From NCBI GenBank assembly GCA_000621985.1, contig JHWW01000007.1, positions 118,612 through 182,611 on the forward strand: DNA of 64,000 bases. The letters are read 5' to 3'. Made by a program: the position numbers and the translations under genes. Below, in pieces: positions 49,700 to 58,339 of this stretch. The notes beneath the pieces are model-generated. The model ran no database searches, was not told the origin of the DNA, and saw only the letters and a program-made list of their open reading frames with translations. The DNA is from Lachnospiraceae bacterium V9D3004 (lineage in GTDB: Bacteria; Bacillota; Clostridia; Lachnospirales; Lachnospiraceae). Positions within the stretch are counted from its first letter, which is position 1. Each line of letters starts with the position of its first letter.

Positions 49700-49968
49700 T
49701 TATACTGTACTCAATCGGTTCAACAAATCTGCCACCACACCCTGATCATCTATGAGGGAAATTCCAAAACATTTCTTCCCTGCATCCTTAATGGATGCCC
49801 CTATGTGATACGCTGTTTTCCCGTCCAGAATGATAAATCTGTCATGGAATACCTGCGTCTTCTTAACCGTCAATGTCGGATATTGTGCATTGAAATTAGC
49901 CGCATCCCTGTTCGTAAGCTGTGCGCTCGCATATGTATATATCTTCACATCAACACCAGTATTCTTCT
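49700..49968 (-). pseudogene. 3' fragment of an ORF6N/PLD-like protein
   Basis: The readable frame gives NTGVDVKIYTYASAQLTNRD, then the recognisable end KKTQVFHDRFIILDGKTAYH and GASIKDAGKKCFGISL. This matches the C-terminal part of ORF6N-type proteins with an HDRF(L/I)ILD motif. The N-terminal domains are absent, and a transposase relic abuts the 5' side. Confidence 0.6.
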
Positions 49969-50098
49969 TCTACACGTCTCTTAGCTTGAAGTCTTAAGAA
50001 CTGCGTTACCTGATTATCCGTTATTGAAGCGAACAGCTCACTACTTCTTGGTGATGCGATATCTTTTCCATAAGGATGCTTATGGGTAAGATGCCATT
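49957..50098 (-). pseudogene. IS4-type transposase N-terminal relic
   Basis: A short frame reads WHLTHKHPYGKDIASPRSSE, then LFASITDNQVTQFLRLQAKR and RVEEEYW before a stop. The pattern (P.S..LFASI....F..LQ..R..E.EY) resembles the region just before the first catalytic Asp in IS4-like transposases. No inverted ends are seen. Confidence 0.5.
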
Positions 50099-50121
50099 TT
50101 TCAAACCGATTTCATCGGAGA

Positions 50122-50286
50122 ATGCAGGATATCAAGGAATGCGCTAAACTTTTGTGCGGAATATTCGTTCATAGTCCGGTATTCAGAGTGGGCGGAGACG
50201 AATTTGTATCAGAGATTTTTGACCGTGCGGATAAGAAGATGTATGAAGACAAACAAAATCTCAAGAAAATGAATAGTATTGGGTGA
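50122..50286 (+). pseudogene. Relic of a GGDEF domain
   Basis: The plus-strand frame reads MQDIKECAKLLCGIFVHSPV then FRVGGDEFV, and jumps straight to SEIFDRADKKMYEDKQNLKK before a stop. This is the GGDEF motif joined to the C-terminal helix, with about 40-50 intervening residues deleted and the N-terminus missing. It faces the intact cyclase gene that ends at 50300. Confidence 0.75.
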
Positions 50287-50299
50287 TATGAGAAAGCTA

Positions 50300-51805
50300 T
50301 TATTCTCTGGTTTTCGCTCCCATACCTTTCAACTCTTTCTTGCGCTCATACATCATCTGGTCGGCGCGTTCAAAGACATCATGGATCTGCGTATCTTCCG
50401 CTTTTAAGACCGAATATCCTATAGATATGACCACTTTATCCTTTTCGATGTTTTCTTCGATTTCCTTATTGATAGCAGCAATGGTTTCATCCATCGTGGT
50501 GTAACCCTTGTCGTGAAGGATAACGGCAAACTCATCGCCGCCGATCCTGAAAACGGCGCCATGGATAAAATGCTCACATATGAGAGCGGTCGCATCCTTG
50601 ATAAGCTGATCGCCGGCAGCATGTCCTTTCGTATCATTGACGTGCTTTAGTCCGTTGATATCACAGACCAATACAGCGATCTCATTTCCGAGCTCGCCAG
50701 AACGCAGTAGGATGTTAAGATGATTCTCATATTCAGAATAGGCATGTTTGTTCCTTACACTGGTCATGGAATCGGTATTAGCCATGTTTTGGAAGATCCT
50801 GCTGTTTTTCCTTTCGTTCTCGAGCTTCATCATCAATATTTTACGGGCCTGAAGCAGAAGAACGGCCGCAAATACTGCCATGGAAAGAAGGGTGACAACA
50901 ATTAGGGTACGGCTTATCAGATGACTGTTCTCTCTTATCTCACGGAACTGTTCATTAATGACGCTTTCGTGGATGAGCACTGCCAGCATCCAACCTGTAT
51001 TCGGAACGGGAGCGTAACACAGTGTCTCCTGAACACCCTTTGAATCAAGAGTCACGCTGCCCTCGTTTCCTCCTTCAAAATCAGCTGTAAGCTTTTCGCG
51101 GGCTTCGGGGGAAGTATAATCACCGATGCTTTTTAAGATGTTTTTTTTAGGATCGATCAGTCCGAGATCTGTATCAGACAGATTTGCGCCGTTTTTCATA
51201 TACAGAGCAAAATATGTATCCCTGTCGTCCTCAAATGCAAGAAGATTCGTAATATCCCCGATATCAATCAGGACAAAGCAGGCCTTGAACTGCCTGCCCA
51301 TGACAGTAAGCCCGTCTACGGGAATGGCAAGACACAGCTGCTTTGAGGAGCCGTACATATATACGGTGCTGATGACTTTTTCATCAAGTTTTTCTTCTGA
51401 CAGAAATTCGTAGCGGCTGCCGCCTTCATACGTTGTGTACTGCGTATAAACGATGTTATCCTCATCTACGAGAGCAAACCTGTTAAGTGAGAGCACCAGC
51501 TTGATCCTGCCGAGTACATTTCGCAATTCTTCCTGGGATTTTATATCAGCCCCTTCAATAACGGTCAGAGCCTTATCCATGTGATCGAAATTATTGTTTA
51601 TCAGGTTCGTGATAGTTCGCGCCCGCTGATCCGCCATGGCTTCCAGATAGAATGAACTTACGGCCGAAACAGCCTCATCCGTTGCAAAAAGGGTCTTACT
51701 TGAAGCCCATATCGTGCTGACGGTAAGTATGGCCATAACAATAGCAATGCCAATGATAGCGGTATAAACAAATCTTTTATTGAATTTGTCTTTTTCGTTA
51801 GTCAT
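50300..51805 (-). CDS. Membrane diguanylate cyclase with Cache-like sensor
   Basis: 501 residues. TM1 lies at ~10-32, an extracytoplasmic sensor at ~35-290, and TM2 at ~298-320. GGDEF occupies ~340-500 with DSMTSVRNKHAYSEYE, CDINGLKHVNDTKGHAAGDQ and the intact FRIGGDEFAVILHD. It synthesises c-di-GMP. The ATG overlaps the upstream binding-protein stop by 4 bases, so it is translationally coupled to a periplasmic-type binding lipoprotein. Confidence 0.94.
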   Translation of the reverse strand: MTNEKDKFNKRFVYTAIIGIAIVMAILTVSTIWASSKTLFATDEAVSAVSSFYLEAMADQRARTITNLINNNFDHMDKALTVIEGADIKSQEELRNVLGRIKLVLSLNRFALVDEDNIVYTQYTTYEGGSRYEFLSEEKLDEKVISTVYMYGSSKQLCLAIPVDGLTVMGRQFKACFVLIDIGDITNLLAFEDDRDTYFALYMKNGANLSDTDLGLIDPKKNILKSIGDYTSPEAREKLTADFEGGNEGSVTLDSKGVQETLCYAPVPNTGWMLAVLIHESVINEQFREIRENSHLISRTLIVVTLLSMAVFAAVLLLQARKILMMKLENERKNSRIFQNMANTDSMTSVRNKHAYSEYENHLNILLRSGELGNEIAVLVCDINGLKHVNDTKGHAAGDQLIKDATALICEHFIHGAVFRIGGDEFAVILHDKGYTTMDETIAAINKEIEENIEKDKVVISIGYSVLKAEDTQIHDVFERADQMMYERKKELKGMGAKTRE

Positions 51806-52920
51806 AAAATTTCACCATAGAGCAGTTTCAGTATCGAGGCTGCATCTTCCTGATAGATTATTGTTGTAATCTCATTGGTCTTCTCAGGGAACAGCTCCCC
51901 CGGAAGATTACCGTCAGCTATCTTTACGGCCACCTGTATCGTGTCAAATCCGATGGAATAACAATCCTGTACCCCAAGGCAGTAGATAACGCCGTCATTA
52001 AGATAACGCAACGCTTCCTTATCATGATCCATTCCGACTATCACCGCGTCGCTGCCTTTTTCGGTGATCGCCCTTGCAGCGCCCACAGGATTGCTCATGT
52101 TGCAGCATATTATACCGTCAAGGTCAGGATGGTCTTTTAAGATATCCAGTGTGAGCTTGTATGCATTTTGAATGGAATCCATGTCATATTCAACCGCAAC
52201 TATATTCATTTCACTGTATTTGGCAATGGTATCCTTTGCTCCCTGCGCCCGGTCCTCATGACATGGCGCGCCTTTGCTCCCGACCAGTATTGCCACCTGA
52301 CCCTTATAATCCAGCTTTTTACAAAGGGCTTCGGTCAGATCAGCTCCATCCTCGTAATTATGGGTGTTCCCCACATAGGCAATCCGCTTACAGTCCTCCG
52401 ATGCATCAGAGCTTGAAAAAGTCATTATCTTATATCCTTCATCCACCATCTTATCAAGAGCCGATGAAATGATATCCTCATCCGCAACGTCAACGCCGAT
52501 CACATCATAATTCCCCTGCTTTGCCTGCGCGAGCCTTTCAAGCTGGTCGTCTGCGGATGCCGCATCCGGTGCCAGGTATTCGTAGGTGACGGTTATGCCC
52601 TTATCAAGATACTGCCGCTGGGCTTCCTCCATGCCCAGTGCCACGGCATCCCACCAGGGGTGAACGATCTTGTATGTAAAATAAAAGTTGTAATTGCTCT
52701 TTTTCGGCGCATAATTATCCAGTTCATGTTCAAAATCAACCGCACTTCTGACAGAGCTTGAAGATTTGTTTGATTCTTCCTGCATGGGTTGCATTTCATT
52801 TTTTATGGTACATCCACCTAACAAACATATAAGTACCGCTGCCGCAGTGATCACCAAAAATGTTTTCTTAATCTTATTATTCGTAATTTCCTTATTTAAA
52901 ATCCAATTATCCAAAATCAT
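51802..52920 (-). CDS. Substrate-binding lipoprotein (type 1 periplasmic-binding fold)
   Basis: About 372 residues, started at MILDNWILNK with GGGAAGG in front. The N-terminal lipoprotein signal ends in the lipobox LLGGC. The mature part is a sugar-type PBP1 domain with KIVHPWWDAVALGMEEAQRQ, YDVIGVDVADEDIISSALDK and ITEKGSDAVIVGMDHDKEAL. No ABC permease or ATPase genes are nearby; the partner gene is the coupled diguanylate cyclase. The probable role is ligand sensing rather than import (inference). Confidence 0.9.
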   Translation of the reverse strand: MILDNWILNKEITNNKIKKTFLVITAAAVLICLLGGCTIKNEMQPMQEESNKSSSSVRSAVDFEHELDNYAPKKSNYNFYFTYKIVHPWWDAVALGMEEAQRQYLDKGITVTYEYLAPDAASADDQLERLAQAKQGNYDVIGVDVADEDIISSALDKMVDEGYKIMTFSSSDASEDCKRIAYVGNTHNYEDGADLTEALCKKLDYKGQVAILVGSKGAPCHEDRAQGAKDTIAKYSEMNIVAVEYDMDSIQNAYKLTLDILKDHPDLDGIICCNMSNPVGAARAITEKGSDAVIVGMDHDKEALRYLNDGVIYCLGVQDCYSIGFDTIQVAVKIADGNLPGELFPEKTNEITTIIYQEDAASILKLLYGEIL

Positions 52921-53115
52921 GAGTATCCTTCCCGGGCTTATCCGCTGATACACGGGTAAATATTTAAAGCATAGATCATAGTGTTTTAATTCTATCATAT
53001 TTCAAGTTTATTAAAGGAAAATGGAAAAACTTTTATTTCAAATGTTCGTCCGGTAAAAAGTGTGGCAAAATCTGAAAATTGATATGAATTATATTTGCAT
53101 CTTGTATATTTTCAT

Positions 53116-53310
53116 CTATATTTTTTTAAATGATTCCAAAAGTTTTGACTTTCCGCATCGTCTTACACCGGTAATGACTTTTATATCCGGAGTTCCTATT
53201 ACATTGATTATTTTCTCCATATAGGAATTTCTTGGGATGAGCCTCATAATATCCATTTCTTTCTTTCTGTTTGATGAGATTATTCTATCATGTCTATTAG
53301 CCATTTTCAA
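53116..53310 (-). pseudogene. Truncated AAA ATPase (DUF4143-type), N-terminus only
   Basis: The frame encodes [20 protein letters not shown], then [19 protein letters not shown] with a Walker A motif, and stops at FKKI after about 45 family residues. Members are about 400 residues long, so over 85 percent is missing. A well-formed promoter (53282-53310) remains in front. Confidence 0.75.
53282..53310 (-). promoter_or_regulatory. SigA-type promoter with dyad, before the truncated ATPase
   Basis: On the minus strand TTGAAA, 17 bases, TAGAAT. An inverted repeat (53289-53302 CATGTCTATTAGCC, 53327-53342 GGCTAATAGAAGCATG) brackets the -35, with one arm in the spacer. It looks like operator-controlled expression. 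Confidence 0.55.
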
Positions 53311-53344
53311 TATTTTTTTCGTTTTTGGCTAATAGAAGCATGGC

Positions 53345-53384
53345 ATTAAAAAAACAGCACCGGACATTTGACTATCCGATGCTG
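53345..53384 (-). terminator. Rho-independent terminator
   Basis: CAGCATCGGA, 10 bases, TCCGGTGCTG followed by TTTTTTT on the minus strand. The gene it served is not obvious; it may belong to a lost mobile-element gene. Confidence 0.75.
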
Positions 53385-53678
53385 TGTAATCTATCTGCTA
53401 ACCTGGGTCTCAATATAGCTTGTTAAAATGAAATAATGTTGATATTTTTTCTCGGACTCCCAAAAATCGAGTGCCACACCGAGTGCCACACCGAGTGCCA
53501 TTTTTTCTATAAAATACATAGAGTTATAACAAGTTATATGTGAGTTAGAATTTCTGCAAGTCCAGTATTTATGCAGATTCATAGAGTTTTATGACTCTTT
53601 ATGGAGATATATGAAAAAGGCGTTTAATCAGGTTATTCTATTCAAATATATCATCCTGATTGCCTAACATTACATTTC
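53385..53678. other. Non-coding or decayed stretch with a 12-base tandem repeat
   Basis: No convincing gene is seen. At 53468-53500 the unit CGAGTGCCACAC is repeated 2.75 times. On the minus strand a short frame through it reads MALGVALGVALDFW, which looks like a decayed protein tail rather than a gene. Confidence 0.5.
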
Positions 53679-53999
53679 CTACAACCGGTCATACTTTGCC
53701 GAATTACCCTTAGATTTTTCTATGGGATATTTTTTTTCATTTTGATTCATTTTCATATTAATAATCTCATCAGCATCAAGATCAAGCTTGTCTAACAAGT
53801 TTTGGGTATAAACAAGTACGTCTGCCAATTCTTCCTTTACATGTTGAAGATCCACATCAGTATTGCTCCATTGAAAACATTCCAAAAGTTCTGCAGATTC
53901 GATTACTATTGATTTTGCCAGATTCTCCGGAGTGTGGAACTGATCCCAATCCCTCTCTTCAGAAAATCTTCTGATTCTGTCAATTGTTTCCTGTTTCCC
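53679..53999 (-). pseudogene. MazG-like nucleotide pyrophosphohydrolase lacking a start codon
   Basis: The frame reads KQETIDRIRRFSEERDWDQF, then HTPENLAKSIVIESAELLEC, ELADVLVYTQNLLDKLDLDA and VNMK-like NMKMNQNEKKYP. This is a complete MazG-like fold including the EExxE-type metal sites (ESAELLE, EELAD). An in-frame TAA precedes it directly and no ATG or GTG is left upstream. The ATG seems lost at a deletion junction with the DUF2075 fragment. An ATT near 53984 or a TTG at 53885 could still allow weak starts. Confidence 0.72.
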
Positions 54000-54540
54000 T
54001 TAAGCATGGAACCAATAGCATTTTGCAGACTCTTAGACGGGCGGATCTTACCATGATCTATCTGATAAATAACTTCCTTTCTGTCACCTTTACGAATAAA
54101 TGTCTTTATAAATTCACGTAATCTGTCAAGCTGTCCTTTTGAAAAAACAGGTGCCTCTTCAAGATATTCTTTATACTGATCAGCATCAATAGGATCATCA
54201 TTATGACGAATATAGTTGTGAAGACAGGCACAAGGAAATAGATTAATTCCACTATCACCATTCCCGGTTCATCCTGTTTTCCATATCCGGATATCATAAA
54301 ACCTACTCTCTTTGATGTCTGTGGAATATTATATTCTATTGCTACTCCGGCATCGGAAGGTATCTCATCATCATTCAAAACCTTATACATGTAATTAAGA
54401 GAGTTTTCCCATGAACGAAATTCAGCCATTGGAGTGTGTCTTCCCATTTTTGACAAAATGTTTTCTTCTATCTCCATTGCTATAGAATCTCTCTCACAAC
54501 TGGATAAGAAATCTGTTTTCAACCCGTCATATACGATCAT
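53997..54540 (-). pseudogene. DUF2075-type helicase/nuclease protein, deleted and frameshifted
   Basis: The N-terminus is intact in one frame: MIVYDGLKTDFLSSCERDSI, IEENILSKMGRHTPMAEFRS, VAIEYNIPQTSKRVGFMISG and MVIVEL. Then the family sequence continues in another frame as FPCACLHNYIRHNDDPIDAD, EYLEEAPVFSKGQLDRLREF and YQIDHGKIRPSKSLQNAIGS to MLKGN. So there is a deletion plus frameshift around 54240 and loss of everything after MLKGN. The KRVDF acidic residue of the nuclease-like site is Gly here. Confidence 0.75.
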
Positions 54541-54668
54541 ATTATTTCCACCCCGCTCATTTTATTCAACAGTTAATGCAATACATCCAATCGATTCTAT
54601 CGTACCATACCACTCCCATTATTTCAACTGAGATGCTTTTCACTTGCAGCCTACCAATATCAATCTTC

Positions 54669-54860
54669 TCACTTATAAAACGCTCCCATAATCTCCAATA
54701 TAACCAAAAAGATTATAACCGCTATCCATGGTCCACAGCCGGAACCTCCGCCTGATCCGCCGGAGCCGCCGGAGCGGCCGCTATCTCCTCCGGACATTTT
54801 ATAATTTATGTAGCCATTCAATCCGCTTGTACTTGTAGGGTCAAAATATAACGTATTCAT
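54669..54860 (-). CDS. Small Gly/Ser-rich single-pass membrane protein
   Basis: 63 residues from the ATG of MNTLYFDPTS, with GAAGGGAG in front; the frame is open 32 codons further upstream. The layout is a short polar N-terminus, a GGSGGSGGGSG linker, then one C-terminal membrane helix (PWIAVIIFLVILEIMGAF). No known family is recognised. The good ribosome site argues that it is expressed. Confidence 0.6.
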   Translation of the reverse strand: MNTLYFDPTSTSGLNGYINYKMSGGDSGRSGGSGGSGGGSGCGPWIAVIIFLVILEIMGAFYK

Positions 54861-54988
54861 ATCATCCGCTCCCTTCTTTAAACGTACAATATCTTCTTTA
54901 TGTCTCCATACGTACAGCCTCTTCGTATTCCGAATTATGCTCCCCGGTCTGTCCAATTGTCAGTACAGCTTATCGAACTTATATTCCC

Positions 54989-55046
54989 CTCCCCGGCAAA
55001 TGTCTGCTCGTGCAAACACGGCAAACGCTAGTCGGTTTGGTGCTAC
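54989..55046 (-). repeat. Module A, copy 3
   Basis: Same family as 29172-29240: CCCCGGCAAATG, TGCTCGTGCAAACACG and ACGCTAGTCGG, then TTGGTGCTACAAAAA. The inner TGC/GCA arms are more degraded than in copy 2. It follows a terminator on the minus strand, as in the other copies. Confidence 0.65.
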
Positions 55047-55081
55047 AAAAAGGCACTCACATCCTTTGCGACAGCCTTTTT
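55047..55081 (-). terminator. Terminator after the pucR-like gene
   Basis: AAAAAGGC and GCCTTTTT flank a 19-base loop. On the minus strand it ends in TTTTTG, 16 bases past the ancestral stop of the PucR gene. Confidence 0.6.
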
Positions 55082-55096
55082 CTCAGATCATAACCA

Positions 55097-56260
55097 CTAC
55101 ATGATATCCTGAACATCGAATGCAATTATAAGTTCCGTTCTTGCTATAAGCGATGACATCTCGATTCCGAGTAATTCCTCAATCTTATTAAGTTTATAAT
55201 TCACTGTGTTTCTGTGAACATACAGTTCGTCAGCAGTATCTTTTACACTTCCGTTATGTGAAAGATATCACCGGAGAGTGCTGCACAGATCCGTACTGTT
55301 TACCGCGTCATAATCGGTAAGCGGTTTTAACGTGTTGCTATAATACTCCTTCATGATCTCACGATCTTCAATTCCCATTAGAAGGCGATAGATTCCAAGA
55401 CTCGTATAGAATATCTTATCATCTTGGATCTTTCCCCTCGCCTGAAGTCGTTGTATTGACTTTGCCTGATTATAACTTTTATATATACATCGAACACTCT
55501 TGGTGAGTCTTCCGACACCCATATACAGTTTCTCACCTTCATTAAGCAATCTCTTTACGTTGATCTGCACCTTCTTTACTTCTTCAAGCAGTTCATCTTC
55601 CGTAATGTTTGCAAATATCAGAATAATCTCCATCTCATTTACAAATACGGCAAAATTCTTATTGTCATGCTTGATCATCTTTTCTATTGTCCAACATAAA
55701 GCATCAGTCCTTTTCTCTTTATTCTTTGCCGGTGTACGTATCTTCATAACCGTAATACTATAGTTCCATTTTACACGAAATGATCGTTGTGACAGCGGAA
55801 CAACATACAACTCTTCCTGCTTCGGAAAGAATATCGCATTCTTGAATGCCGCCGACGTTTCAAGCATCCTCTGCTCCTCTTTGGTAAGTACATAGCAACA
55901 GATATGCATTATCTCCGCCAGATGTTCTTTCCACGGGACAACATATAACGGCAGATTATTCTCATCACAGAATTGCCTGGCCTCTTCAGGAACCTCTTCT
56001 ATGAACGGTCCGAGATTAATTATTACTCCCGCAACATTCTTTTCATAGAAAGCCTTGAGCAGAGATATTATCTCATCCCTTGATTTAAGTCCGATCCCGG
56101 TTGTTATCGCCAGCTGACTTCCATCCAGAAAGTCCGATGCCTCCACTGTTTCCGCCATATGTACCCATGTAACAATGTTAGCTAATCCACCTTCTCCGGC
56201 TATTAACGTTATATCCATATGTTCTACTTTATTCATAAGCTTCGATAATACCATTGCCAT
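55097..56260 (-). pseudogene. PucR-family regulator with in-frame TGA before its HTH
   Basis: The start is MAMVLSKLMNKVEHMD, with AAAGGA upstream. The PucR N-terminal domain shows ITLIAGEGGLANIVTWVHMA and TGIGLKSRDEII; the central region shows LYMGVGRLTKSVRCIYKSYN. A TGA at 55268-55270 stops the frame after NSTDLCSTLR. In the very same frame translation continues with YLSHNGSVKDTADELYVHRN and TVNYKLNKIEELLGIEMSSL to FDVQDIM and a TAG at 55097. That is the complete PucR HTH. A nonsense mutation is the simplest reading; the product would lack DNA binding. Confidence 0.85.
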
Positions 56261-56290
56261 AATCCATACCTGTCCTTTGCATATAAAACA

Positions 56291-56317
56291 GGCGTCCCGC
56301 ACAATGTGCAGAACGCC
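56291..56317 (-). terminator. Terminator of the birA-bioY region
   Basis: GGCGT-CTG-GCAC and GTGC-ggg-ACGCC around a 3-base loop, with TGTTTTAT following on the minus strand and TTTGTT on the plus strand. It lies about 90 bases past the bioY stop. Confidence 0.65.
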
Positions 56318-56407
56318 TTTGTTCATCATCTAGTTCAATAAAATACATGAATTTGCAGGTAATGTCAAGGATTATTTTCGCATGAATTATTACTTTTACA
56401 TAAAATA

Positions 56408-56989
56408 TTATCGCACCATCTTACGGATCCTTGCCGTAACGGTAACTGCAAGTACCAGCTTCACAATATCGGGGATGATGAATGGAAATACACACCATCC
56501 GAGCGCTGTAAGCAGACCTACCGGTCCGGTTCCGTTTGCATAAACAACCATAAACCACGCTGTACCGAATGCATAACAGACAATGAGTCCGAGAACCAGA
56601 GATATTATTCGTACAGGAAGTCTGTCTCCGAATAACTTCTCTGCCAACCAGTATATAAGACCCATGAATACGAATCCTATAATGTATCCGCCTGTCACTC
56701 CGAGAATAGCACCCAGACCGCCTGAGAATCCTGCAAGTACGGGAATACCTATTGCAGCCAGTGCAATATATACAATAATCGTTATTGTTCCGCGTTTTCC
56801 ACCTATTAATTCAAGCGTACAAAATACCGCAAAAGTCTGAAGTGTAAATGGCACGGCAGTCGGAATATTGATCCACGAACATACTGCCATAAGAGCTACG
56901 CACAGAGCCATGTACGCCAGGTCCAGGGTTTTTATATGACCTGATCTAACACTATTCACATTTAATTTTTCTGCTTTAATACTATTCAT
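56408..56989 (-). CDS. bioY: BioY biotin transporter (ECF S component)
   Basis: 193 residues with six membrane helices. Family features include INIPTAVPFTLQTFAVFCTL and GGFGA-like AGFSGGLGAILGVTGGYIIG. It imports biotin with the shared ECF energy module (not in this window). It follows birA by 54 bases; its pairing with birA supports biotin scavenging. AAAGAGG precedes the ATG. Confidence 0.95.
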   Translation of the reverse strand: MNSIKAEKLNVNSVRSGHIKTLDLAYMALCVALMAVCSWINIPTAVPFTLQTFAVFCTLELIGGKRGTITIIVYIALAAIGIPVLAGFSGGLGAILGVTGGYIIGFVFMGLIYWLAEKLFGDRLPVRIISLVLGLIVCYAFGTAWFMVVYANGTGPVGLLTALGWCVFPFIIPDIVKLVLAVTVTARIRKMVR

Positions 56990-57043
56990 TTTTAATACCT
57001 CTTTTCGTTGTAATACATATATTGTGTCACAGGCAAGTTGCCC

Positions 57044-58060
57044 TTAACTTTTTTTAACTCTCACACTTACCTCGCCTGAGAACAGCGCTTCTTTTGTTCC
57101 GTCTTCATACTCCACTATCAGACGGCACTCTTCGTCTATATCGACAGCCTTTGCCGGCCTTGTTGAATTACTGCCGATAACATTGATATCCTGCCCTATA
57201 AGAAAACTGCGGCTCTTATATTCATCAGCATATGCCGCATCTTCAAGATTACTTACTATAGAATAGAATTCCTTAAGAAATGAGGCTGCGATCCGACTGC
57301 GAAGATCCCTGATCTTTTCTGTGGATATCGCTCCGGCAATCTCCTTGATCTCTTCCGGAAATCCATTCTCGGGTTCATATACGTTAAAACCAATTCCCAT
57401 TACCACCCAGTCGGGTACTCCCGATTCAAGATCCATTGATGCTTCAGTCAGAATTCCACAGGTTTTTTTCCCACGAACATATACATCATTCACCCATTTT
57501 ATCTGAGCTTTTTCTTCTGTGCATGATTCTATGGCACGACACGCTGCAACAGCTGCTGCAGTTGTTATTCTTGTTATCTTGTCGGGCGATATCTGCGGTC
57601 TTAAAAGCACACTCATATATACTCCCGTACCGGCAGATGATATGAACGTCCTTCCCCTTCTTCCTCGCCCCGCACTCTGTGCCGAAGCTACGACAACATG
57701 CCATGATCCGGTTACATTCTTCTTGCTGTCATTATGTGTGTTGTCGTGTTGTCCTCTAGCAGCTGTTTCCTTCAGATAATTATTGGTAGAATCTATATCC
57801 TGATATACTTCAAGTGTGATCCTGTCAGACAGGGTGTCAAGATATTTATCTATATAATATTCGCTCAATGCATCACTTTGAGGGCCAAGCCTGTATCCAT
57901 GTCTTGAGCTGTCTATCTGATAACCCTCACATTCAAGCTGTCTTATGCATTTCCATACTGCTGCCCTTGTAAGGTCAAGTCTGTCAGCAATTGAATTACC
58001 TGACACATATCCTTCGCCGCTCTCCTCAAGCATCTGTGCGATCTGTTGTTTTGTATTCAA
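57044..58060 (-). CDS. birA: Biotin-protein ligase with N-terminal HTH
   Basis: About 339 residues; the start is a TTG, 6 bases after GAGGAGG (an upstream in-frame ATG overlaps that site). The HTH lies at ~5-60 (IADRLDLTRAAVWKCIRQLE). The ligase domain carries TNNYLKETAARGQ, the biotin loop SAQSAGRGRRGRTFISSAGT (GRGRRGR), and IKWVNDVYVRGKKTCGIL. A C-terminal SH3-like domain is present. It attaches biotin to acceptor proteins, and with the HTH it may repress bioY. Confidence 0.95.
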   Translation of the reverse strand: MNTKQQIAQMLEESGEGYVSGNSIADRLDLTRAAVWKCIRQLECEGYQIDSSRHGYRLGPQSDALSEYYIDKYLDTLSDRITLEVYQDIDSTNNYLKETAARGQHDNTHNDSKKNVTGSWHVVVASAQSAGRGRRGRTFISSAGTGVYMSVLLRPQISPDKITRITTAAAVAACRAIESCTEEKAQIKWVNDVYVRGKKTCGILTEASMDLESGVPDWVVMGIGFNVYEPENGFPEEIKEIAGAISTEKIRDLRSRIAASFLKEFYSIVSNLEDAAYADEYKSRSFLIGQDINVIGSNSTRPAKAVDIDEECRLIVEYEDGTKEALFSGEVSVRVKKS

Positions 58061-58188
58061 TATGAGCCTCCTCATTCGGAATATTCCAAAAAAATACACA
58101 TATATGATCAGGTATTCTAAACACCCTTGATCAGCGGGCGTGAAACACCTGATCATTTCATGAACTGTTACATAATATCAGATAAAAA

Positions 58189-58231
58189 GCAGTTCGTCAA
58201 CCCTGTATTGTTTTCAAAGTTGACGAACTGC
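58189..58231 (-). terminator. Terminator after the NlpC/P60-like gene
   Basis: GCAGTTCGTCAAC and GTTGACGAACTGC form a perfect 13-base stem. On the minus strand it is followed by TTTTTATC. Confidence 0.85.
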
Positions 58232-58339
58232 TATCAGCCTTTTTCTTTACAATCTCTCTTCGCAAAACCGGTGTAATCTGAGAATCTAATCATTAACCTT
58301 AATAGATACCTTAATCTACACCATCCTATTAGTTTGCCC

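Noticed and set aside
53468..53500. 12-base direct repeat, considered as a CRISPR remnant
   Set aside because: Less than three contiguous units without spacers and no cas genes; an ordinary tandem repeat.
53391..53582. Minus-strand open frame of 63 codons
   Set aside because: No ribosome site or family match; the peptide mostly mirrors the tandem repeat.
55268..55270. Selenocysteine codon in the PucR gene
   Set aside because: No SECIS-like hairpin is evident directly downstream, and PucR proteins are not selenoproteins; nonsense mutation is simpler.
58060..58100. BirA operator upstream of birA (GGAATATTCC palindrome)
   Set aside because: The palindrome does not match the known BirA operator layout and is absent before bioY.
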